From contig CALDUT010000010.1 of the NCBI GenBank assembly GCA_937924775.1, forward strand, positions 496,001 to 560,000: a stretch of 64,000 bases of DNA. Reading direction: 5' to 3'. The first letter of the stretch is position 1, and the number at the start of each line of letters is the position of its first letter. The position numbers and the translations under genes were made by a program. Below, piece by piece: positions 9,781 through 18,696 of this stretch. The notes under the pieces are model-generated. The model did not search any database and had not been told where the DNA came from. It was given only the letters and a program-made list of their open reading frames with translations. The stretch is from an uncultured Gemmata sp. GTDB taxonomy: Bacteria; Planctomycetota; Planctomycetia; Gemmatales; Gemmataceae.

Positions 9781-10923
9781 TCAACTGGGTAAAGGCGGTG
9801 GAACATTAGCAAACAGCGATTGTAATTCAGGAACCGTTTCAGCCGCAGCCCAACTGGCCATCCCCGTTTTCCATACGAGTGTGGTGCGGCTGATTTTGCC
9901 GGAAGCGACATACTGGGCGAGTGTAGCCAGATCGAAGGGACCGGCAGCGGTCCCATCAATCGCGGCATGGAAAGCGACCGCAGTAGGTAATGGTGGAGGA
10001 CCACTGGCAGCAGTCGCTGGTGACGCGGTGTTGCTGGGAGTCACTGTACCGGGGCTGGCGGCCGCGCTAGCGAACGCGCTACCCATCTGTTGGCCCACCG
10101 CGATCCCAGCCCCCAACCCTGCCCCCATACCGGCCAAGCCGCTGGGATTGGCCGCGGCGGTGGGGATGGCTTCCGCCGTTTGGAACTTCGTATATTGATC
10201 GAGATTGCCCAAGACCGACATCTGCGAACGTTTGTCGAGAGCGGCTTCCACCTCCGGCGGCAGCGAAATGTTCTCCACGAAGAATTGCGTCAGTGAAACG
10301 CCCATCTTCGCTAATTCTGGAGCAATCTTTTCCAGGGCGATCTTACTGACCTTTTCATAATTTCCGGCCAAATCCAGCATCGGGATCCGCGACGAGCCGA
10401 GAGCATCGACAAACCGCGAAACGATCACGTTGCGAAACTGAGCCGAGATTTCGTAAAGTTCAAAGGAGGGATCAGTGGCTACCAATTCCTTCAAAAACGT
10501 CCCCGGGTCGGTAACTTTGAACGCGTAGTTGCCAAACGCTCGCAGCCGCACTGGACCAAATTCCGGGTCCCGGTACATGATGGGGTTTTGGGTACCCCAT
10601 TTCTGATTGGTCCACTGCCGCGTGGAGATGAAATACACTTCGCATTTAAACGGCGATTCGAAACCGTACTTCCAGCCCAGAATGGTCGAGAGGATGGGGA
10701 GATTTTTTGTATCGAGGGTATAAATTCCTGGGTATTTCACGTCGGCGAGTTGCCCCTCTTTGACAAATCCGGCCGCTTGACCTTCGCGAACGACGAGTTT
10801 CGCCCCGTTTTTGATCTCATTTTTGTGCCGGGTGAAACGGTGGGCCAGAATTTCGTTCTGACTGGGTTCTGTCCATTCGATGATGTCGATGAACTGTCCT
10901 TTAGCCCAATCCATAATTCCCAT
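9781..10923 (-). CDS. SPFH-domain (YdjI / virion-core-like) protein with C-terminal GYF_2-like domain
   Basis: MGIMDWAKGQFIDIIEWTEPSQNEILAHRFTRHKNEIKNGAKLVVREGQAAGFV...; C-terminus AAIDGTAAGPFDLATLAQYVASGKISRTTLVWKTGMASW fits GYF_2. Confidence 0.85.
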   Translation of the reverse strand: MGIMDWAKGQFIDIIEWTEPSQNEILAHRFTRHKNEIKNGAKLVVREGQAAGFVKEGQLADVKYPGIYTLDTKNLPILSTILGWKYGFESPFKCEVYFISTRQWTNQKWGTQNPIMYRDPEFGPVRLRAFGNYAFKVTDPGTFLKELVATDPSFELYEISAQFRNVIVSRFVDALGSSRIPMLDLAGNYEKVSKIALEKIAPELAKMGVSLTQFFVENISLPPEVEAALDKRSQMSVLGNLDQYTKFQTAEAIPTAAANPSGLAGMGAGLGAGIAVGQQMGSAFASAAASPGTVTPSNTASPATAASGPPPLPTAVAFHAAIDGTAAGPFDLATLAQYVASGKISRTTLVWKTGMASWAAAETVPELQSLFANVPPPLPS

Positions 10924-11168
10924 GACGATGCTCCCCGAAAGAAGTGATGCGCGTTGGGTCTTCGCTCAGTGTCCCCGAAAAGGGCGGTTGGGTAAAGTAT
11001 TAACTCACTTTCGCTGACAAATCGTTGCACAGTCGCGAGTCATTTCCCATTCAAACATTGTTTACCCCGGCAGGAACAATGCGGACCTTTCGGGGATAAG
11101 TCCACCCAGAAGCTTGTTCGACGCCAAGCCACTGAGATTTACGGCATTCTCCGTTTTTCATGCCGACT

Positions 11169-11405
11169 TCAGCGACCAATCGGGCTGGGGCGGTCGATAT
11201 AGCCTTTGGGGCCGATGCGGAAGTCGTCTTCCGAGATAGCCAACCGTTCGCGGCCTCGCTTTTGCTGTTCATAGATGGAGTAGGGAATGCCATCGGGCGA
11301 CGGGGCATCTGGGCGTTCCAAGCGTCGCGTTTCCAGGGGCCCGCTGAAGCGGTTGCACCCTACAAGCAAACTAACGGCCAAAAGGCCCATCATCCATCGG
11401 CCCAT
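11169..11405 (-). CDS. Small lipoprotein
   Basis: 78 aa with signal sequence and lipobox MGRWMMGLLAVSLLVGCNRFSG. Confidence 0.5.
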   Translation of the reverse strand: MGRWMMGLLAVSLLVGCNRFSGPLETRRLERPDAPSPDGIPYSIYEQQKRGRERLAISEDDFRIGPKGYIDRPSPIGR

Positions 11406-11849
11406 GGTTGGCTCCTTTCTGTCCCAATCCCCGGCCCTCCTCCGCCATTATCGCTTCAGCGCGATCGAAGCGTGCAGTAACTTCCCGCTACACCCTATAG
11501 GTTCGACACCGGAATCCCTTACAAACGGGAATCTTTTCCTCATTACCCTCCTTTCCCGAGAAGCCTTATCATCGACCTAACAACTGAGTTTGCCGCGAGC
11601 GTGGGGCTTTCGCAAGGTCCGTTGCATCTTCGGTAGAAAACTAATTAACATCTTGGCAGGAAAGAATTTAGAGAGAATTTGGGCAAATTAACACCACCTC
11701 GGAGCCAGCGGCGAAGGGCTGCCCACAAGCTGTCTTGAGTCGTGCTTGACCGATTCATACGATAAGAGTGACCTTCCGCCTTGAACTCTTCTGCCAACCG
11801 GTTGGGCACCTTCGCCTCGGGTTGGGCTTCCCAGCGCGGGGTTGCCGTC

Positions 11850-13040
11850 ATGGCTACCAAAGCCCTGAAAAAATTCGTCAAAAAGTACGACGAATATCCG
11901 GACGACATCTTCGCCAGCTCGCGGATGCCCTTGGGCGATCATATCGAAGAACTCCGCACCCGGATGATCTATGCCCTCAAGTGGCTTTTGCTGTTTCTCG
12001 TCCTCGGCTTCATTCTTGACGCGATTGGCGAAATGGTGGGCAACAAGAACATTGGGATTGGCAAGCCGATGCTTGCGGTAATTACCGAACCGGTCGAATC
12101 CCAGGTCCGGGACTTCTACTACCGTCGCCATCGGCGGATTGAAGACGAGAAGTTGAGAGAACTCACACACACCGATGCTGAGGAAATCCGGCGAATTCGC
12201 CAAAAATTGGAACTTCATGACAACAACCTGACGGAACTGACGGCCGACGAGCGGGCCAAACTCATGGGAGCCCCCCAAACGCTGCCGATGTTGGTGAAAA
12301 CCGCCCCGCTCGCGAAGGCCTTGGGCATTCCTCCAGACCAAGTGACGGCTGCCGAAGTCCAACTGGAAGTCGATGTCATCCCGGCCCAGATCAGCTCGTT
12401 TAGCGAACAAGGGGCTGCATTGCTTGAAGCGCGGCAATATCTGACAACGCTAAGTGTGCAAGAAGGCTTCGTGGTGTACTTCAAAGTGTCGATTCTCTGT
12501 GGGACTGTGCTGGCCAGCCCATTCATTTTCTACCAATTTTGGGCCTTCGTCGCCGCGGGTTTATATCCGCATGAAAAACGCTATGTTTATATGTTTTTCG
12601 GCCCCAGCTTGTTTTTGTTTGTAGCCGGGGTGCTACTGTGTCAGTTCATCGTGCTGCCCGGGGCCGTGAAAGCCTTGCTTCGCTTCAACGAGCTTTTGGG
12701 TTTTGACCCTGATATTCGGCTCAACGAATGGCTTAGTCTCGCTATTATCCTACCGTTGGTGTTCGGCGTATCGTTTCAGACGCCGTTGGTGATGATTTTC
12801 CTGAATCGCATTGGGGTGTTTTCGGCGGAAGATTATCTGTCGAAATGGCGTTATGCCTGCTTTTTTCTCGCTCTGTTTGCCGCCATCATCACGCCCACAC
12901 CGGATGTCGTCACCATGATGTATTTATTTACACCAATGTTTGGACTTTACATGTTGGGCATAGCGATTTGTCACTTCTTCCCGGGCTTTGATCCCGACGA
13001 GGACGAAGAATATCAAGAAGCGGAAGAGATGGCTGTTTGA
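11850..13040 (+). CDS. tatC: Twin-arginine translocase subunit TatC with enlarged loop
   Basis: PLGDHIEELRTRMIYALKWLLLFL start; PFIFYQFWAFVAAGLYPHEKRYVY; FGVSFQTPLVMIFLNRIGVFSAEDY; ITPTPDVVTMMYLFTPMFGLYMLGI. ATG at 11850 chosen. Confidence 0.92.
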   Translation: MATKALKKFVKKYDEYPDDIFASSRMPLGDHIEELRTRMIYALKWLLLFLVLGFILDAIGEMVGNKNIGIGKPMLAVITEPVESQVRDFYYRRHRRIEDEKLRELTHTDAEEIRRIRQKLELHDNNLTELTADERAKLMGAPQTLPMLVKTAPLAKALGIPPDQVTAAEVQLEVDVIPAQISSFSEQGAALLEARQYLTTLSVQEGFVVYFKVSILCGTVLASPFIFYQFWAFVAAGLYPHEKRYVYMFFGPSLFLFVAGVLLCQFIVLPGAVKALLRFNELLGFDPDIRLNEWLSLAIILPLVFGVSFQTPLVMIFLNRIGVFSAEDYLSKWRYACFFLALFAAIITPTPDVVTMMYLFTPMFGLYMLGIAICHFFPGFDPDEDEEYQEAEEMAV

Positions 13041-13127
13041 GCGTTATCACCCAGCCCGACCTGTGAGTTCTCAACGAGACTCTGACAATCCGTTTCCGAC
13101 CGCCGTCAACCGTGGCGTGAGTTGCGA

Positions 13128-14678
13128 ATGAAAGTTGATCCTCTCGCTCCGCGTGTGTATCTGGTGGGTGCTGGTCCTGGTAACCCGGGGCTGCTGACGT
13201 TGCGCGGAGCCGAAGTGCTGGCGCAGGCCGATGTGGTCGTGTACGACCAATTGGTCCCCGCGCGCTTGCTCGATTATGCGCCGGCCACCGCCGAACGCAT
13301 TTGCGTCCGTGATCTGCCCGGCCTACACCCGGACAAATACCCACACATTCATCAAAAACTCATCAGCGCCGCCCAAGCCGGGCAAACCGTTGTCCGGCTG
13401 AAAGGGGGCGATCCCCTGATTTTTGGTCGCGGCGGGGAGGAGATTGAAGCGTTGCGGGCTGCGGGAGTCCCTTATGAGATCGTACCGGGGGTGACCGCAG
13501 CTCTCGCTGCCGGGGCCTACCTGGAACTGCCCCTGACCCATCGGCTCTACGCCAGCGCCATCGCCTTGGTCACCGGTCACGAACTTCCCAATAAACCCGG
13601 CAATAAGCTCGATTGGAAAGCGATTGCCGCATTCCCCGGCACATTGGCCATCTATATGGGCATTGCCCGTTTGCCGATTATTATCGCCGAACTGCTCAAG
13701 CACGGGAAAGCCCCGGATACACCGGCTGGAATCATCGAACGGGCTTCCACCGGGGAACAGCGCTCAGTTTTTTCCACACTGGCCAATCTCGAAGAGGCGC
13801 GCCGTCACGCCGGTTTGGAAGCCCCAGGGCTGATCCTTATTGGCGAAGCCGTCGCTCATCGGGCCAGTCAACCGTGGTTTGAGCGCCGCCCGCTGTTTGG
13901 TCAACGGATCTTGGTCACACGCCCCCGCGAACAGGCCGATGGATTGGTACGCAAGCTCGAGCATTGGGGTGCGGTCGTGACACGTCTGCCGGTAGTGGAA
14001 ATTCGGGAACCAAGCGATTGGGCCCCCATCGACCATGCTCTGGAGGAAATCCGCGGCGGCCTGTGGGATTGGTTGGTCTTCACCAGTGCCAACGGGGTTC
14101 ATGCCCTGATTCGTCGATTGGATGGCGTGGGTCGGGACCTACGCGACTTGGGACCCATTCGCTTCGCGGCCATCGGCCCCAAAACCGCCCAAGCCCTGCG
14201 GGAATACCGATTGCGAGCTGATGTTGTGCCGAGCGAGAACTTTTCATCGGAGGGGTTAGCCGAGGCGTTGAAATCGCATGTGGCTGGCCAACGGGTGTTG
14301 TTGGCCCGGGCCAACCGTGGCCGGGATGTACTGCGCGAACAACTCGCTGCAGTGGCCCAGGTGCAGCAAATCGCGGTCTACGAGCAGGTGGACATAGTCG
14401 AGCCTGATCCGCGGATCATGGATGCCTTACGCCGGGGGGAAATTCGTTTCATTCTGCTTTCGAGTTCCAACATCGCCCGTCGGCTGATTCGAGCATTTGA
14501 CGAAACCATTTGCGGTCGCGTGGAACGGGGCGAGCTCCAGTTGGTCGCCATCAGCCCGGTCACCGGGGCGGCGATCCGCGACTCTGGCCTACCCGTCGCG
14601 GCCGAAGCCCGGTCGTACACTGAAGATGGTTTGATCGAGGCCGTCGTGGAGTTGCTCCATCGCGAACACCCCAGGTAA
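13128..14678 (+). CDS. cobA/hemD: Uroporphyrinogen-III C-methyltransferase / uroporphyrinogen-III synthase fusion
   Basis: VYLVGAGPGNPGLLTLRGAEVLAQADVVVYD and VVRLKGGDPLIFGRGGEE (CobA), followed by a HemD domain (RILVTRPREQADGL...VFTSANGVHAL). Confidence 0.92.
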   Translation: MKVDPLAPRVYLVGAGPGNPGLLTLRGAEVLAQADVVVYDQLVPARLLDYAPATAERICVRDLPGLHPDKYPHIHQKLISAAQAGQTVVRLKGGDPLIFGRGGEEIEALRAAGVPYEIVPGVTAALAAGAYLELPLTHRLYASAIALVTGHELPNKPGNKLDWKAIAAFPGTLAIYMGIARLPIIIAELLKHGKAPDTPAGIIERASTGEQRSVFSTLANLEEARRHAGLEAPGLILIGEAVAHRASQPWFERRPLFGQRILVTRPREQADGLVRKLEHWGAVVTRLPVVEIREPSDWAPIDHALEEIRGGLWDWLVFTSANGVHALIRRLDGVGRDLRDLGPIRFAAIGPKTAQALREYRLRADVVPSENFSSEGLAEALKSHVAGQRVLLARANRGRDVLREQLAAVAQVQQIAVYEQVDIVEPDPRIMDALRRGEIRFILLSSSNIARRLIRAFDETICGRVERGELQLVAISPVTGAAIRDSGLPVAAEARSYTEDGLIEAVVELLHREHPR

Positions 14679-15568
14679 CCTCCCGATGGTCAACTGGAGC
14701 GTTTCTCGCACCCGAAATCAGTAAGCCGAAGCCATACCTGCCATCAAAATTCCCAATCTGGGAGGAACCCCACCGACGGAGGCCGCTCAGCGGCAGAACC
14801 CAACCACCGTGCCGACGTTCGATCCCTCCGGGACGGTCTTTCCATCGGAACGTGCCGCATTTGCCGGGTAGCTCCGGCTTCGCGAGCGGCTTCCTCCGTG
14901 GTTAAAAACGGATCGAGTAGCAACGTCAGGTAGGGATCTAGCCAGTTCTGATTCATCGATTCATCCTTGTAATTTCGATGGGAAATCTGGTCAGTTTTTT
15001 CTCGCGCCTGCCAGAGTTTACAGGAGTGTCTCGCTCAGAACGCCAAAGTGGGGTTTTTCTGCACGTTGATATCGCCGAACTCAACGTATCCCAATTCCAA
15101 CCACCAGCGGGGGTCGAGATCGCGGTTATGGTCTTCATCCACAAAAAAACACGGATTTTCCCCGGGACCAGCCGTGTGCGGTTCGGTTGTTTGGCAAGAG
15201 CTGAACATTATGGCCTCGCAAAAATTGTCATTGACTGCTCCCCGCGTTGGAGCTGGTTGAAACTTATGCATGCCAGATGCCAAAGGATGAGGATTCTCCG
15301 GTGACATGACCTGAGTCATAGCCGCGGAATTGGCAAAATTGATTCTGTTGCTGAAAAAATTCACTCTCTTGCTGAAACCAGCTATTCTGCTGAGGACTGA
15401 AAAATTGCGCGATCAGCACAAATTACCGTTCGGGACTTCAACACGATTTTTGCTGTTTTTTCTGATTTGACCAGTTGGAATTCGTGTACCACATTCAAGC
15501 GATGCAGGTTTTCTTCACCTGCCTGAACAGTTCCCGACTCGCACTGGTCATCCTTTCGGGCTACAACC

Positions 15569-16384
15569 GTGAGTACCGCATCGGATCGAGCACCTTTCAG
15601 CACTTACTTGGGCGAAATCGATTGCACACCTCTGTTGAGCGCCAAGGAAGAACGCGAATTGGCCAAACGCGTGCTTTGTGGCGATGTAGAAGCGCGGGAT
15701 CAGATGGTCCGCGCCAATCTTCGGTTGGTTGTGAACATTGCTCGGGGTTATGTCGGCAAGGGTCTTCCGCTCGAAGATCTCGTTGCGGAGGGGAATATGG
15801 GGCTTTTGCGGGCTGTGGAGGGTTTCGACCCGGCAATGAACACCCGCTTCAGCACATATGCCAGCTATTGGATCAAGCAAAGCATCAAGCGGGCGATCAT
15901 CAACACCTCCCGGACCATCCGCATTCCCGCGTACATGGCCGAGCTGCTCACCAAGTGGCGGCGGGCTACAAACAAGTTGACCGACGAACTTGGTCGTCCG
16001 CCGACACAGGACGAAATCGCGAAATTCCTCGGTTTATCGAAGAAAAAGTTGGCGATCATCAGGAAGGCCATCCGTGTGGCCAACGCCGGCACGCAAGCGG
16101 AATGTGTGGAAGAGGGGTGGACCATTGAGGAAATGCTGACCGACTCGCGGGGCCGCTCCGCCGACGAGATTTTGGGCGAAACCGATGATCTCAAACAAGT
16201 GATGGTCCTGCTCGACCAAATGGACCCGCGTGAAGCGACCGTATTGCGGATGCGCTTTGGGTTGGACGATGAAGAACCCAAAACCCTCAAGGAAATCGGG
16301 GAGCAACTCGGCCTCACACGCGAGCGTGTCCGACAAATCGAATACGAAGCCCTCGCGAAACTGTGTGAAGGTCTCTCGGCGTAA
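15569..16384 (+). CDS. RNA polymerase sigma-70 family factor (short RpoD/SigA-type)
   Basis: NLRLVVNIARGYVGKGLPLEDLVAEGNMGLLRAVEGFDP, FSTYASYWIKQSIKRAI, and region 4 TLKEIGEQLGLTRERVRQIEYEALAKL. GTG start. Confidence 0.92.
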   Translation: MSTASDRAPFSTYLGEIDCTPLLSAKEERELAKRVLCGDVEARDQMVRANLRLVVNIARGYVGKGLPLEDLVAEGNMGLLRAVEGFDPAMNTRFSTYASYWIKQSIKRAIINTSRTIRIPAYMAELLTKWRRATNKLTDELGRPPTQDEIAKFLGLSKKKLAIIRKAIRVANAGTQAECVEEGWTIEEMLTDSRGRSADEILGETDDLKQVMVLLDQMDPREATVLRMRFGLDDEEPKTLKEIGEQLGLTRERVRQIEYEALAKLCEGLSA

Positions 16385-16569
16385 TTTCCCAACGAGAACC
16401 CTGGGATGTTCCCCACAGTCACGAGGAACCAGCCATCTTTGGAGCTAGAGTCCACCGGGCAGATTCGCGGCCAGATAGTCTTGTCGAGAACCATCGCTCC
16501 GGATGAGCCGAGGTCTGTCCTCCACGCTGCGGCAATCGGTCCCGGAGGGCCCCCAGTGGCCCACATAAT

Positions 16570-16606
16570 ACTGATGAGCTGTCAGATTTTCTGACAACTC
16601 ATCAGT
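16570..16606. repeat. Long hairpin, 17-bp stem and 3-nt loop
   Basis: ACTGATGAGCTGTCAGA-TTT-TCTGACAACTCATCAGT; a single non-complementary position on the plus strand, which becomes G-U in a minus-strand RNA. Confidence 0.85.
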
Positions 16607-16809
16607 GGTTCACCATACCAGTCATCTCGCCATTGAAGCGTTCGTATGGAATTTTCTGATCCGGTCTGTCGACTGCAATTGGCAGTTTCATCGATGAAAT
16701 GCAGGGGTTTTCCGGAAGTGTAAAGCCATTCCCTTGTCTGGGTATGTTATTTGGGATAGGATGGACTTGGTATAACGCTGTTATCCCGAATAGGAGTTGG
16801 AGAGTCGTC

Positions 16810-17805
16810 ATGCGTTGGGGTTCTCTAGCCCGCCGAAGTCTGGAATGGAGTGTTTTCAGCTTGGTGGTGGCTGTGGTCGTGTCGGGATGCGATCGTTCTC
16901 TCTCGGAAACTGATAGCTGGCCCAACAAGCCGGGACCCAAAGTGGTGGTTTCGTTTGCTCCGCTTTATTGTTTTGCCGTCAATGTGGCTGGCGACGATGC
17001 CGCTGTCAAAAACGTCATGACCACCACTGGGCCGCACGACTTCAACCCCACCGAACAGGACGCCCGGTTGCTGTCTCAGGCCGACATCATGTTTGTCATC
17101 GGTCTGGGGTTGGATGAACATATCGCGAAAAAGATGAAGGATGGTTCTGGCAACACCAAACTGCGGATTGTGGAGCTGGCCGAACGCATTCCCAAAGAGA
17201 AACTCTGCGAGGGCGTTTGCACACACGCTCACCATAAAGATGATCCTGATCACAAACATGATCTCGACCCTCACGTTTGGCTCAGCCCCGAGCATGCGAT
17301 TTACCTGGTGAAGGCTATCCGCGACGAACTGAAAGCCGCTGATCCTGAGCGTGCGGCCAACTACGACCGTCGTGCGGCCGAATACATCGCCAAGTTGGAA
17401 AAGCTGAAAGCCGACGGCTTAGCGATGCTGGCTGGCAAAGCCGATAACCGGCTCATCAGTTTCCACGATTCACTGGCCTACTTTGCTGATTGCTTCCGGC
17501 TCGAAATCCGCGGAGTGCTGACCCCCAAACCCGGTCAAGAACCCGATGAACGGGAAATGAAAAAACTCATTCGGATCTGTACCGATGAAACCAAACCGAC
17601 GCGGGTGATCGCCGTCGAACCGCAATACTCCAAGAGCAACTCCGGGGAAGTGCTTCGCAAAGAACTGGAACTCAAAGGTGTCAACAACCCTGTTTTGGCC
17701 GAAATCGACACTCTCGAAACGGTCAAACCCGCGGATTTAACCCCCGATTGGTACGAGCAACGCATGCGGGCCAATCTGGCGGAATTGGCCGAGAAATTGA
17801 AATGA
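16810..17805 (+). CDS. Zinc/manganese ABC transporter substrate-binding lipoprotein (ZnuA-like)
   Basis: Lipobox VVVSGCD; VSFAPLYCFAVNVAGDDAAVKNVMTTTGPHDFNPTEQDARLL; His-rich THAHHKDDPDHKHDLDPHVWLSP. Confidence 0.88.
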   Translation: MRWGSLARRSLEWSVFSLVVAVVVSGCDRSLSETDSWPNKPGPKVVVSFAPLYCFAVNVAGDDAAVKNVMTTTGPHDFNPTEQDARLLSQADIMFVIGLGLDEHIAKKMKDGSGNTKLRIVELAERIPKEKLCEGVCTHAHHKDDPDHKHDLDPHVWLSPEHAIYLVKAIRDELKAADPERAANYDRRAAEYIAKLEKLKADGLAMLAGKADNRLISFHDSLAYFADCFRLEIRGVLTPKPGQEPDEREMKKLIRICTDETKPTRVIAVEPQYSKSNSGEVLRKELELKGVNNPVLAEIDTLETVKPADLTPDWYEQRMRANLAELAEKLK

Positions 17806-18587
17806 CGGGTGTATTTCGACTGGCTAGCCTGCCAATCGCTACCAAGCCGCTGGTTTCCCTTCGCGATGTCCGGGTCGTGCTGGGCGGGCAACCGATTTTG
17901 CGCGGGGTGACGGCCAACATTGCCCCTGGCCGGATCACCGCGCTCATTGGCCTGAACGGTTCGGGGAAAACCACCCTGCTGCGTACCCTGGTCAACGAGT
18001 ATCCCCACACCGGCACCATCGAATTCCACTGCGGCCACGATCACTCGCAACCGTATCCGGAAGCTATTGGCTACGTCCCCCAGCGGCTCACATTGGATGC
18101 CCGCCTGCCTCTGACAGTCCGCGACTTCCTCGCTCTGACCCTCTCACGCAGGCCATTATTTCTCGGAATTTCGCGGGCAACCGCCGAAAAAAGCCGACGT
18201 ATCCTGGAGCGAGTCGGAGCGGCCGATTGCCTCGATGTCCCGGTGGAAGGACTCTCCGGCGGACAATTGCAGCGCGTACTGCTTGCCCTGGCTCTCGAAC
18301 CCCAACCGGAACTGCTCCTGCTCGACGAACCAGCCGCCGGCATCGATTTCCGCGATCAGCGGAAGTTCTACGACTTGATTGCCACCATCAACCGCGAAAC
18401 CAAGGTGACCGTCCTGATGGTTTCACACGATCTCAACATGGTGCGAACATATGCCCATGAGGTCATGTGCCTGCGTCATGGGGCAATCCAATGTCAGGGA
18501 GCGCCGGAGGAAGTCCTGACGCCGACGAACCTAGCACTCGTTTTCGGCGCGGAGATGCAAACCCTGGGGGCACAGTACCGGGATTGA
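17802..18587 (+). CDS. Metal ABC transporter ATP-binding protein (ZnuC-like)
   Basis: Walker A GLNGSGKTTLL, signature VEGLSGGQLQRVLLALAL, Walker B ELLLLDEPAAGID. Start overlaps the upstream stop (ATGA). Confidence 0.9.
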   Translation: MTGVFRLASLPIATKPLVSLRDVRVVLGGQPILRGVTANIAPGRITALIGLNGSGKTTLLRTLVNEYPHTGTIEFHCGHDHSQPYPEAIGYVPQRLTLDARLPLTVRDFLALTLSRRPLFLGISRATAEKSRRILERVGAADCLDVPVEGLSGGQLQRVLLALALEPQPELLLLDEPAAGIDFRDQRKFYDLIATINRETKVTVLMVSHDLNMVRTYAHEVMCLRHGAIQCQGAPEEVLTPTNLALVFGAEMQTLGAQYRD

Positions 18588-18668
18588 TGCTCCCACCCAT
18601 GAGCTGGGCGTCGTAACCCGTCAAGTTTTTCCCGCGGCGAGAAATTTCCTCTCACCCGCGTCGAATAG

Positions 18669-18685
18669 TCCCATCATTGATGGGA
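18669..18685. terminator. Short palindrome between convergent genes, possible terminator
   Basis: TCCCATCA-T-TGATGGGA between znuC-like (+) and tyrS (-); no clear T-tract. Confidence 0.3.
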
Positions 18686-18696
18686 TCCCCATCCGA

